A DNA stretch of 64,000 bases from Anaerolineaceae bacterium. Lineage in GTDB: Bacteria > Chloroflexota > Anaerolineae > Anaerolineales > Anaerolineaceae. Shown here piece after piece: positions 9,759 to 20,200 of the stretch (position 1 is its first letter; each line of letters starts with the position of its first letter). The stretch covers positions 868,001 to 932,000 of the forward strand of contig JAENYZ010000001.1 in assembly GCA_016841525.1 (NCBI GenBank), written 5' to 3'. The notes below the pieces were generated by a model. The model made no database searches. It was not told the DNA's origin and worked only from the letters and a program-made list of their open reading frames with translations. The translations under genes were made by a program, and so were the position numbers.

Positions 9759-9806
9759 AGACTTACTCGTTGGGATTGATAAAAACATCAATCCGTATTT
9801 TACGAA

Positions 9807-11528
9807 CTAATCAACAAAAGTGACGAACTCAAAGTAATCTGCACCAACGGGCTGGGGGCCATAACCCTCAATTGCAGTTGAGAAAATTAACGGCGTGTTA
9901 TTGTGAGCAATCCAAATACGTGCAATATCATCATGGAGCATTTGCTCAACCTGTTCATACATCAACTGACGGGCTTCGCGGTCAGGTGTAATTGCTGCCT
10001 CTTGAATCATTTGGGCAATTTCAACATTCTGATACCAACCTTCATTCTGGATTGGTTCTTCACCTTTAGCAAAGAAGTAACCCAGGAAATTGTCAGGGTC
10101 ACCGTTATCACTACCCCAACCCAGCATGTAAAGTCCTACCAGTGTGCCGTTTCTGCGTCCGTCAAGGTATGTTGGCCAGTCACCCTCAAGATAAAGCTCA
10201 GCTTCAATACCAGCAGCAAACAAGTTAGCTGCCATAGCTGTGCCAATTTCTTCAGGTGAAGGATAGTAGAAACGGGTTACAGGCATGTAATAAATACGCA
10301 AGGGGATTTTATCACCAGCAGCATAAAGGACATTACCTTCGGCATCAACAATATCTTCAGCGATGGTAACCTCACTCAAACCATCCGGGAAACCTGCGTC
10401 AGCCAGAAGCTCACGGGCACGCTCCGGATCGTAACCACGGTCTGTCAGGGAATCATTATGGCCCCAAATCAATGGCGGCAGGAAGTTTGTTGCAACCTCG
10501 CCATATTCGCCATAGAAGTTCGCAACAAGTCCTTCTTTATCAAGTGCAAGGTCTACAGCTTCGCGAACCAATGGATCGTTGAATTCTACGATTTTGTAGT
10601 TGAAAGCCAGATAGCCGGTATTCAATCCAGGGCGGGTAATCACATACAAATCTTCAGAGCTTTCAGCGGTTTGCAGATCTTCAACAACCGCCTGCTCCAA
10701 ACCATGGATGTCGCCAGCCTGAAGCGCCAAGAAACGTGCAGAGTCATCCGGGATAACACGGAACACAATTTGCCCAACGCCTGGAACGCCGCCCCAATAA
10801 TCCTCATTGGCTTCGACAACAATTTCTGTACCCTCTTGCCATGAGACGAACTTAAAGGGACCGGTACCAACAGCACCCACTGAGGGCGTGCCATAATCCA
10901 CACCAGCAGCTTCAATAGCAGCAGGACTCGAAATTGCAAACATATCCATAGCAAGATTGGCTAAAAATGGTGCCAGGGGATCTCTCAGCGTGAATTCCAC
11001 TGTGTACTCATCAATCGCTGTAACTGCGGTGATTACGGAGTCATCATCAAATCCGCCCCACATGTATTCATAATACTCAAATACCTGGGTGTCAAAATGA
11101 TAGGGGTTATCCGTAAAACGCCAGCGCTCATAGTTAAAAACCACTGCATCGGCATTGAAATCCGTGCCGTCATGGAATTTCACACCCTGACGCAGAGAAC
11201 AGGTCCAAACTGTGGCTTCATCATTGGTGACACATTCCTCAGCAAGTGCCGGTACTGGAACGGTGGTACCAAGTTCATATTGGTAGAGCGGCTCCAAAAT
11301 TTGACCGGTTACACGGAAAGATTCACCATCGGTAACCAATGCTGGATCCAATTGCACGGAATCAGCGCCGCGGCCAAAAATGAACACATCGTCAGAAACA
11401 CCTCCTGCTGGTTCTTCAGGCTCTTCAACTTCGGGAACTTCTGTTTCGGCCTGGGGGGCACAAGCAGCGATCAGCATGCTGATGACCATTAGAAGCCCAA
11501 ATAACTTAAAAATTGTTTTTTTAGACAT
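9807..11528 (-). CDS. oppA: peptide-binding lipoprotein of ABC transporter (SBP family 5)
   Basis: Extracellular solute-binding protein of 573 residues. The lipoprotein signal peptide ends in LIAAC, with the lipidated Cys at residue 23, followed by an acidic Glu/Pro linker. The family-5 signatures LRQGVKFHDGTDFNADAVVF and GTGPFKF are present. The ATG has AGGAG upstream. It is the first gene of the oppABCDF-epimerase operon and delivers peptides to OppBC. I saw no confident promoter in the AT-rich upstream gap. Confidence 0.95.
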   Translation of the reverse strand: MSKKTIFKLFGLLMVISMLIAACAPQAETEVPEVEEPEEPAGGVSDDVFIFGRGADSVQLDPALVTDGESFRVTGQILEPLYQYELGTTVPVPALAEECVTNDEATVWTCSLRQGVKFHDGTDFNADAVVFNYERWRFTDNPYHFDTQVFEYYEYMWGGFDDDSVITAVTAIDEYTVEFTLRDPLAPFLANLAMDMFAISSPAAIEAAGVDYGTPSVGAVGTGPFKFVSWQEGTEIVVEANEDYWGGVPGVGQIVFRVIPDDSARFLALQAGDIHGLEQAVVEDLQTAESSEDLYVITRPGLNTGYLAFNYKIVEFNDPLVREAVDLALDKEGLVANFYGEYGEVATNFLPPLIWGHNDSLTDRGYDPERARELLADAGFPDGLSEVTIAEDIVDAEGNVLYAAGDKIPLRIYYMPVTRFYYPSPEEIGTAMAANLFAAGIEAELYLEGDWPTYLDGRRNGTLVGLYMLGWGSDNGDPDNFLGYFFAKGEEPIQNEGWYQNVEIAQMIQEAAITPDREARQLMYEQVEQMLHDDIARIWIAHNNTPLIFSTAIEGYGPQPVGADYFEFVTFVD

Positions 11529-11956
11529 ATATTCTCCTCTTTTCTATTGAATCTAATTGGATATCAAAACTAAATATTTAATGATCCATATGCTTCCTTT
11601 CCTATTTTCTATTAATCTTCAATTTTACACTGGATATTGATAATTCTTGCACAAGCAAAGTTAACTTAAAATGATATTTCTGTTAATAAATGATTACAAA
11701 TTTACTAAAATGGGTACGCCAACAGCCTCTCAAAGCCCAAAAATCCCTTTGAATTTATAAGTATAAATTAAATGATGTTCCCTGATTTGAAAATATTGAA
11801 TTAATTATAACGCATTTGTTTATACTGCAAGTGCTTGTCCCTATTCAAAGAAGAAATTGAGCTTGTCCGAAAAGTAATAAATCGCTATGAGGAAACATTT
11901 ACAATTATCAGGGTGATTTTAGAAGAGCCTTACAAATTAATTTCTGTTCATAGTTA

Positions 11957-12132
11957 AAAAACCCTCTCCTTTTGGCAAAGGAGAGGGCAGGGTGAGATCT
12001 TCCATAGAAATTTGAATAGTAGGTTTAGATTAGATCTTTCCAGCCTTTGGCAAGTTTCCCACCCTCACCTCAATCCTCTCCCTCGCCGAGGGAGAGGAAG
12101 AAGGACTCTTGCTGTCATAGATTTACAAGTCT
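11957..12132 (+). repeat. dispersed repeat R1, copy A (two hairpins)
   Basis: An intergenic element of about 176 bp with a left hairpin (CCCTCTCC pairing with GGAGAGGG) and a right hairpin (CCTCTCCCTC pairing with GAGGGAGAGG). It is joined by a less conserved middle and ends near CTTGCTGTC. It matches 54139-54324 in the opposite orientation with scattered differences. It begins the 3' flank of trpB. The remaining part of the 11529-12176 gap is AT-rich, and I see nothing else in it. Confidence 0.85.
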
Positions 12133-12176
12133 ATTAAAAATTCTTTTAGGACATCCTCAAAAGCTTGACGGGTTCA

Positions 12177-13544
12177 TTAAAGCGCAACCTGTGGCAATCT
12201 TGCTTTGATCTCATCCTGAGAAATTTCCAGGGTATCATCAACCACCCTGCCCTGGTTATAAGCATCATAAGCAGCCAAGTCGAGCAGTCCATGACCGGAA
12301 AGGTTGAATAAAATCACCCGTTTTTCCCCTTTCTCCTTGGCTTCCAAGGCTTCGTCGATCGCGACCCTGATGGCATGCGCTGATTCAGGCGCTGGAATAA
12401 TCCCCTCAGTCTGGGCAAACAAAACACCTGCTGAAAAAGTCCCGGGCTGGGGCACAGCTACAGCTTCAATGAAACCAGCATCATAGAGCATGCAAATTTG
12501 AGGCGCCATGCCGTGATAGCGCAAGCCACCCGCGTGAATGGGTGCAGGAATAAAGTCGTGACCGAGGGTGAACATCTTCAGGATAGGCGCCATCATAGCC
12601 GTATCGCCATAATCAAAAGCATAAGGTCCCTTTGTAAGCGTTGGGGTTGCCGTGGGCTCAACAGCCACCAACCTTGTCTTTCGGCCTTCTGTCAGGTTTT
12701 TATGGGCAAAGGGAAAAGCAACACCCCCAAAATTCGATCCACCGCCCACACAGCCGATGACCACATCCGGGTATTCATCAGCCATCTCCATTTGCTTCAA
12801 ACATTCCTGCCCAATCACTGTCTGGTGCATCAGGACATGATTCAGGACTGATCCCAGGCTGTATTTCTTGGCACCGTTTGATTTAACAGCGGTCTCCACG
12901 GCTTCAGAGATGGCTATACCAAGAGATCCCGGGCTGTTTGGATGTTCTTCAAGATAGCGGCGCCCGTAATCTGTTTGATTCGATGGGCTTGGAAAAATAT
13001 CTGCGCCATAGGTCTGCATAATCACACGGCGATATGGCTTTTGCTCATAGGATGCCTTGACCATAAAGACCTCAAGGCTTATATCGAAGAAATTACAGGC
13101 GATGGAAAGCGCAGATCCCCACTGTCCCGCACCAGTTTCGGTGGTTAAAGATTTGGTGCCATCAATCTTGTTATAGTAGGCTTGTGCAACTGCTGTATTT
13201 GTTTTATGACTGCCCGAAATAGATGCCCCTTCATTTTTATAATAAATATGTGCAGGTGTACCTAAAGCCTTTTCAAGCCGGCGTGCGCGGATCAAAGGGG
13301 TTGGTCGCCACAATTTATAGATCTCCCGAACCTCTTTAGGAATATCAACATACCGATCCTTGCTGACTTCCTGCTCAACAAGGGACATTGGGAACAACAC
13401 GTTCAGAAATTCCGGTGTGATCGGCTCTTTTGTCTGGGGATTGAGCACCGGCGTCGGGTCAACAGGCATATCCGCACTGATGTTGTACCACTGCTTTGGG
13501 AGATCGCTCTCGTTCAATAAATATTTATATTGCTCTTTAGACAT
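12177..13544 (-). CDS. trpB: tryptophan synthase beta-like protein, TrpB2 type
   Basis: PLP enzyme of 455 residues, longer than classical TrpB (about 400), as expected for the TrpB2 class. The PLP lysine is in [12 protein letters not shown] near residue 110, the catalytic loop is [12 protein letters not shown], and the phosphate cradle is [10 protein letters not shown]. It converts indole plus serine to tryptophan, probably without a tight TrpA partner. No trpA is adjacent. The start has a GGAGG site. Expression is predicted to be controlled by the T-box with a Trp specifier immediately upstream, which independently supports a tryptophan role. Confidence 0.95.
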   Translation of the reverse strand: MSKEQYKYLLNESDLPKQWYNISADMPVDPTPVLNPQTKEPITPEFLNVLFPMSLVEQEVSKDRYVDIPKEVREIYKLWRPTPLIRARRLEKALGTPAHIYYKNEGASISGSHKTNTAVAQAYYNKIDGTKSLTTETGAGQWGSALSIACNFFDISLEVFMVKASYEQKPYRRVIMQTYGADIFPSPSNQTDYGRRYLEEHPNSPGSLGIAISEAVETAVKSNGAKKYSLGSVLNHVLMHQTVIGQECLKQMEMADEYPDVVIGCVGGGSNFGGVAFPFAHKNLTEGRKTRLVAVEPTATPTLTKGPYAFDYGDTAMMAPILKMFTLGHDFIPAPIHAGGLRYHGMAPQICMLYDAGFIEAVAVPQPGTFSAGVLFAQTEGIIPAPESAHAIRVAIDEALEAKEKGEKRVILFNLSGHGLLDLAAYDAYNQGRVVDDTLEISQDEIKARLPQVAL

Positions 13545-13601
13545 TTTAACCTCCAGGTTCTAATAATGGGTCAATGGCCAGAGTAATGGCGGAAGGGCAA
13601 T

Positions 13602-13633
13602 AAAAAACGCCCGTCCCAAAAATGGGACGAACG
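13602..13633 (-). terminator. T-box leader terminator
   Basis: On the minus strand, CGTTCGTCCCA pairs with TGGGACGGGCG (11 bp including two G-U pairs), followed by TTTTTT. Its 5' arm lies just after the T-box sequence, so it can be replaced by the antiterminator. Confidence 0.85.
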
Positions 13634-13925
13634 TTAATGTCCGTGGTGCCACCCAGATTAGGCAGGCTTTAAACAAAAAACCTGTTGATGATGCAACAGG
13701 AAAAGGCCAGCCTCACTCATTACTCAGGTACAGCAGCTAATTGCATATACCTTTCACCCTGGTAACGGCGGTGTGTCCGTTTGAAGCTAATCGAAATCTT
13801 TCGCTTCAACAACTCCGAGGCCCATTCAACACGCTCGCATGTGCGGTTTCTCACCCTTCACCGCTCTCTGTAACACCAACTGCCTGCCTACTCTTCCTCA
13901 TCAAGGTCTTTGGTTATTTAATTAA
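13602..13925 (-). promoter_or_regulatory. T-box leader, tRNA-Trp responsive
   Basis: The untranslated leader of trpB has the T-box hallmarks in order. A GATGAGGAAGAGTAG stem I start is followed by an AGAGAGCGG segment, then GAA-TGG-GCCTCGGAGT with the specifier TGG (Trp) at 13822-13824. The T-box core TGGGTGGCACCACGG is at 13641-13655, and the terminator completes the switch. The TGGC bulge would pair with a tRNA end carrying discriminator G, as expected for tRNA-Trp. Uncharged tRNA-Trp should therefore stabilise the antiterminator and turn trpB on. Confidence 0.93.
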
Positions 13926-13930
13926 GAACA

Positions 13931-13958
13931 ATTATAGGGAAACAACCGGGTTTGTCAA
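13931..13958 (-). promoter_or_regulatory. near-consensus sigma70 promoter of the trpB T-box leader
   Basis: Perfect TTGACA (13953-13958) and perfect TATAAT (13931-13936) with a 16-base spacer on the minus strand. Predicted transcription starts near 13924, right at the beginning of the T-box leader. Confidence 0.85.
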
Positions 13959-14146
13959 GGGGTCAAACCCTTGTAGGTTTATTTCTGTTTTCTCAAATGC
14001 AATTATCTAATTTATTAAATCAATTTGTTAGTCAATAAGAATAATATAATCAGCTCTAAATCTGCCAATAAGAAAGACTTTACTGGAGCACAATAAAAAA
14101 CATCCCTGCAAGAAATCAATCAATCATAATTATTCGCCATTCTAAA

Positions 14147-14182
14147 AATAATCACCCTTCTCGACATGGAAGGGTGATTATT
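14147..14182 (-). terminator. strong terminator after the giant secreted protein gene
   Basis: A 14-bp perfect stem (AATAATCACCCTTC with GAAGGGTGATTATT) and an eight-base loop, with a T-run on the minus-strand side. It lies 40 bases past the gene's stop codon. The rest of 13960-14146 is AT-rich with nothing recognised. Confidence 0.85.
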
Positions 14183-14221
14183 GCAAAGATTCCAAACATT
14201 AATGATCACAGGTGAGCTTTA

Positions 14222-17200
14222 CTAACTACCACCCCCCGCAAGGATCAATGGCAAGAATACATCCCAAAATACTGGTTCTTGTTCAAGCTCATAAGCGCCA
14301 ATATCGCAGTGATAACCCTGCGGTCGAGTTACACCACGCTGGTCAATTGTCACTTCACAACTCGGTGCCGTATCAATCGCTGGCGACCCCTCAAGCAAAG
14401 CCATTGTCGGTGTATGCCCTGGAGAATTGATCATCAATGCACCCAGTAATGGGTCCAGCGGCGTTTCAACAGTGCCTACCTGGTCACTCGTTGCCCAATC
14501 ATTGGTGGAACCGGTCGGGTCGCCGATAAGGTTGCCCCCCAGGGACTCAAATTTACCATGGACATCAGGCCACTTTGCATGACCGGCTGCTGCAGGGTCG
14601 GTCATATCTGTGTTCCCCGCCACAATGCTGTTTTGAAGCTGAACCGCGCCATCAGTATCAATAAAAATGCCCGCACCGCCGCCGCGTTCTTCTCCAGGAT
14701 CCAGGTAATTTTCATTTGAGATGTTGCCGCTGACAGTGGTGTTGATCAAATTTACATGTCCGTCGTAACCAACATAGATGCCGCCGCCATAATTGTTGGT
14801 GATATTGCCGCTGATGGTGGAATTGATGATTGTCGTCGTTGCTTTGCCGTAGGCAGTGGTCACACCCGCACCGCCCAGGGAACCCGTTCCTTCATTTTCT
14901 GTGACCGTGCAGCGGTTTAATGTCAGCGTAGCGCCTTCATTGAAAATACCCCCGCCGGCATAGGTCACGATGTTGTTGGGACCTATCACACAGTCGTTCA
15001 TGGTCAGGGTGCTGCCTTCTGAAACCTGAACACCACCACCTTGAGATTCTCGACCATCCTTAATAGTTAACCCGGAGATGGTCACATTCACTTGCGTTTC
15101 ATAATCACTGACTGTGAAGACACGATCATGCTCCCAAGGATTCTCATCATTAAGTTCTGCGCCCCCACTGATGGCAAGTTGGTCTGCCCCAGGGCCGGAA
15201 ATTATCAAATCTTTGTTGATCCAGATACTATCGCCATTCAGCACAATTTCTCCAGGCAAATCGCTGAGTCCTGCAAAATCAACGGTATCACCAGTGAAGG
15301 CATAAACCACCGCTTCCCGTAAACTGCAGTGCGTACTGTCACAGGCACCGTCATCCACATCATCAAAAGCGTTTACATGCCAGGTGACTGGCTCTCTCAA
15401 GGTCAGGTCAACTTCAGCAGTGCTCGTATGTAAGTTGTTATCGGTCACCTGGAAAACAAAATAATCCGTATCTGCAGCACTTTCATTGGGTGTATATTCG
15501 ACCAGCCAAAAATAAGTAACATCAAAATCCCCTGTATCGGGGTTAAAAAATGTCTCATAATCAGCCTGACGCGGAAGTTCAAGGGTTCCCTCTGTTGGCG
15601 GTGTAACAACTTCAAGTGTCAAATGATCGGGGATCCAATTCACCACGTCCGGGTCTGTGGCTGTCAAAGTAAATTTCGTCGAAATATTCGTTGGAACTGT
15701 CAGGCTTTTGTCATTTGCAGTGGGCGCTACGTTTGGTGCAATTTCCAGATAAATTTCAGCTGGTTCAGATGTCACACCGGCATCACTGGCTGTAAATGTA
15801 AAAACGGTTGATCCGTTGAAGGGTGGTTCCACAGGGGTGTAGTCCGCAGCCGTTGAACAAACCCGGGCACCTGGCCATTCTTCGTAAGAAACACAAGAAA
15901 CAGTGTCCGTTAGCTCAATATTTCCATAAGTCGGAGAATCAGCAATCGCAAAGACAAGATCCTCAGTCCCCTGAATATCAGAAGCCTTAAGGATAACCCG
16001 GGACATCCCGGTATCGCCAACCAACCAATTATCATTCCAGGCAACCGGGGGCAGCAGGGCAGGATCAAAGACTTCAAGTGACACCGTTGTTGGGGTTGTA
16101 CTCCCGATACCATCCTCAGTCACAAATCCTGTTACCGTATAGGTGCCAGGTTCTGTGTAAATATATTCAGGGAATTCACATCCATGATAGGAACCTGACG
16201 GCATTGTTTGTGGATCAGAACCATCACCAAAGTCGATGGTACAGGTGAAGGGTCCAATATCCCAATCCAGGAAACTGATCCCTGCAGAGACAGGGCTGTT
16301 AATTAAGACTGGCTCTGGATCAAAGTCAATATGGATATTAATCGGTGGGATGTTATTAATGCTCACCACCTGTTTTTCCCAGGCAAAATCATTGATGGCA
16401 TTTACCCAGTACTGCAGACACACCTGAAAATCACCACTTTCATAAAAATCCCGGGTAAAGCTGTTGCCCGTAACCCACAAATACTCATCACAATCCTCAC
16501 CAAGATACCATGACATACCTGAACTTCCCAGCTCCGACAGTGCTGTGAAAGTCACTTGATCAAACTGATTTGGCGATTCAGGTAACCAGGTGAAGGCACG
16601 CTCTGGTGCAATCCAAATCTTATACGATTTTGCCCCCTTGACCCCTAACAGATCCTCCGCCTGCAGTTCCACCTCATAGTCACTAAAAGTTGTTGGCGTT
16701 CCAGAGATCGTGATCGTACCGGCATTTGGGTCAATATCATAAGATATCCAGTCCGGCAGGCTGAGCGGGTTAATGGTATAAGGTGCTGTCCCTCCTGAAA
16801 ACGTGATTACCTGGTTGTAAGCCTGATTGGCTTTTCCTGATGGGAGAGAATCTGGGCTGAAGGTCAAAGCAGGATAAACACTTAAAATATATTCCTTTTC
16901 AAATGGAACACTGGTTGAATCCCGCCATATTGCTGTAAATGTGATGTCTCCTGGAACTGCAGGATCGAGAATATTATCATCACTCTCAAGGATGCCATTG
17001 GTGTAAAGCGTGAATGGTTCTTCGATCAGCCCAATACTGCTCCAACTATAAGGTTCAGCACCACCAACGGCAGTTAATTGCTGGCTGTAATGAAATCCGA
17101 CTGTGGCTGGCGGCAGGGTATGGGGCAGGATATCTGGACTTTGGCTGATTGTATTGGTCACAGTCACCTCAGCAAGTGTTTCACTGATAGTGGCCTTACC

Positions 17201-20200
17201 GTCAGATGGGCTGAATGTGGGTGCGGCAAAGGTCCATCCGGTTGGTGCGGTTGGTAAGGTCGGTTCCGTCACTGTGCAGGAAGTGCCAGTCGGGATGCCG
17301 CTGATCGTCTGCGATCCACCTGCGGCAAGATTGACCGTGCCGTCATGGTCTGTTCCGTCATCGCAGTCGTAAGCGATCGCAAAAGTATCCGCGAAACCAG
17401 AGGTAGAGGCGTCAAAGACTTTGCTGATCGTCAGCTCGCCAGTCGTCGCCACTTCCAACTCATATGCCCCAATATCACAAGAGGATCCTTGCGGGCGTCC
17501 CACACCGCGCTGGTCTATCGCTATCTCAACAGGACAACTTACAGCATCAATAGCAGGGCTGCCTAACTGTAGACCATGTGTTCGGGTAGTGCCTGGCGTG
17601 TTCAAAGCCAGGGCATCCAACAAGGGGTTGATCGGTTCGGTTGTCGTACCAACCAGGTCGCTTTCCAGCCAACCAGTCGAGCTTATATTCTCACCAATCA
17701 GGTTGCCGCCTTGCGAAGTAAAAGCACCCTTCACATCCGGGTTCACACCAGCTGCTGCTGGGGACAGATCAAAGTTACCAGCCACGATGCTGTTCTGAAT
17801 TTCAACCTGACCTTCATAATTAATAGATATACCACCACCTCCCCCATTGTTATTAAATTCATCACCTGCTTTATTGTTCGTGACGGTGGAATGAACCAAG
17901 TTGACAATTCCGCCAGCCCACGCGAGGATGCCGCCGCCATAGTCATAAGCATCGTTGCCTGACACAGTACTGTTAATCAGCGTTGAAGTTGCTGGGGCAT
18001 TATTCGTAGTAATGCCGCCACCACCAATTGGATCATCACCACCACTTTGGCTGTTACCCCAAACCGTACAGCGGTTCAAGGTTACAGTCCCAAACTTATT
18101 TGAGATTCCACCACCCGCATCGTCAGCGTGATTGTTAGGACCGATCACGCAGTCTGTCATTTCCAAGGTACTTCTAGATCCGTTGAATATTCCACCACCA
18201 TCACGGGCTCGTCCGTTAGTGATAGTTACTCCTGAAATTTCCATATTAATGAATTCGACACCATCACTCCCATAAACGCCTTGAATGTAAAAAACACCGC
18301 CCTCGTTTTGGGAGACTTCGCCTCCGCTGATAGAAAGTTGGTCTGCGCCCAAACCCGCGATATTCAGACTTTTGTTGATCCAAATATGATCGCCTAAGGT
18401 GATCGTCGCACCGGAAAGGCTTGAATCAAAGGTGATTGTGTCACCAGTTCCAGCAGCGTTGACCGCCTCACGTAGGTTGCAGTGAGTCGCATCGCAAGTA
18501 TCAGGAGTATTATCGTCAGCAGCATTAACCACCAGGGTCTGGGGTATGCGAACTGTCACTGCGAATCTAGCGCTGCCTTCATTCAAGGCTGCATCTATTG
18601 CTGTGCAGGTTACTATCGTCGTGCCGAGTGCGAAGGTTGAGCCAGACTCAGGAACGCAGGTTGGTGTCAGTGGACCGTCGACATCATCGTTGGCAGCAGC
18701 TTCGAAGGTGACCACAGCTCCGCTTGAATCAGTCGTAAGCACAGTCATGTCGCTTGGCACCGTCACAATTGGAGGCGTGGTATCTGCCACTGTCTGCTCC
18801 AATTCAAAAGCGCCGATATCGCAGTGCGAGCCTTGCGGGCGGGTCACACCGCGCTGGTCCACGCCACCCACTAATGTCCCCCCACAGATGGTATCATCCC
18901 CGGCATCAATGGCAGGTGAACCCTCCTGCAGCGCCATGGTCTGGGTCGGTCCGCCGTTGTCTGCCAGGGGAGCAAGCAGGGGGTCATCGTTCAAACTGAC
19001 ACCACATCCCCAATCCCATCCCGTCACCAGGTTATTTGAATTTGTACTGATCGTTCCGTTGTTAAAACACGCATTTTCCCCAGACGAATTGGCAATGATC
19101 GTGTTGGCATAGTGCAAAGTAGAAGACCACTCATTTGCCAGGTCATGACCGTAATCATCAAATGTATCAACTGGGTCTACTACGACGTTTCCTGACAACG
19201 TGCTGTTGTACAGCGTCAGGGTTCCCCCCATATTAAAAATACCGCCACCAGGCTTGCGTGAAGTGTTCCCAATAAGGGTGCAGTTGACCACGGTCATGGT
19301 CCCTGAATTATTGAGTCCACCACCTGAGCCACTCGTGGTATCAGTCGCCTGGTTTCCCGTCAGAGTGCTGCCTGTGATGGTTATAGTTGTGCCGTTAGGG
19401 TTGTCAATGCCGCCTCCGCTGAGACCTTGATTTCCCGATAGGGTCGAATTAACTACCTCCACGCTGCCGCCTGCTGCATTGGATATCGCGCCACCTACAT
19501 TGTTTGTTGCATGGTTATTTTCCAGGCTGCTATTCGTAACGAGCAGTGTGCCCCCAGTATTAAAGATACCAGCGCCTCCCTGAGTGGATTGATTGTTAGA
19601 TAGGATGGCGTTGTTCACCGTCAGGGTCCCTGCGTTGTGAATACCGCCGCCAAAGTCACTCGAATTACCATTGATGAGCCTCAGACTTTCAAGTGAGGCG
19701 GTTACACCGTTGTAGACCTGCATTACTCTGGCCGAATTATTGGCGTCAACACTCACCCTGTCAGTCAGCGCCGAGCCGTCGATCGTCACATCTTTATCAA
19801 GGGTCAACTGCGAGCCAAGGGTGATTGTTTCTCCCGAAAGGCTTGATGCAAAGGTGATCGTCCCACCAGGGCACACATCCGTGATTGCTTGGCGCAGGGA
19901 TCCCACCCCACTGTCAGCACTGCTTGTCACCTCAACATTCACAGGACATGTTTCTTCAGCTTCGAGCATTCTAAAGGCTAAGGACAATGCCCAATCTCCT
20001 ACCCAAGTATCAGAGCCAGCGAATTTTAATGCATTGTATGGCAAGTCAGGATTAGGAGCTGCATACGCCCAACCGAAACCAGAATCCGACAAACCATAAA
20101 CTGACAACCAATAGTGACCTGGTGTGAGATCCAAAGGCGAGTCTAAAGTGAGCGTGTGGCGGTATTGGCAATAGATTGTTGAGCAAATGGTTTCTTCTTC

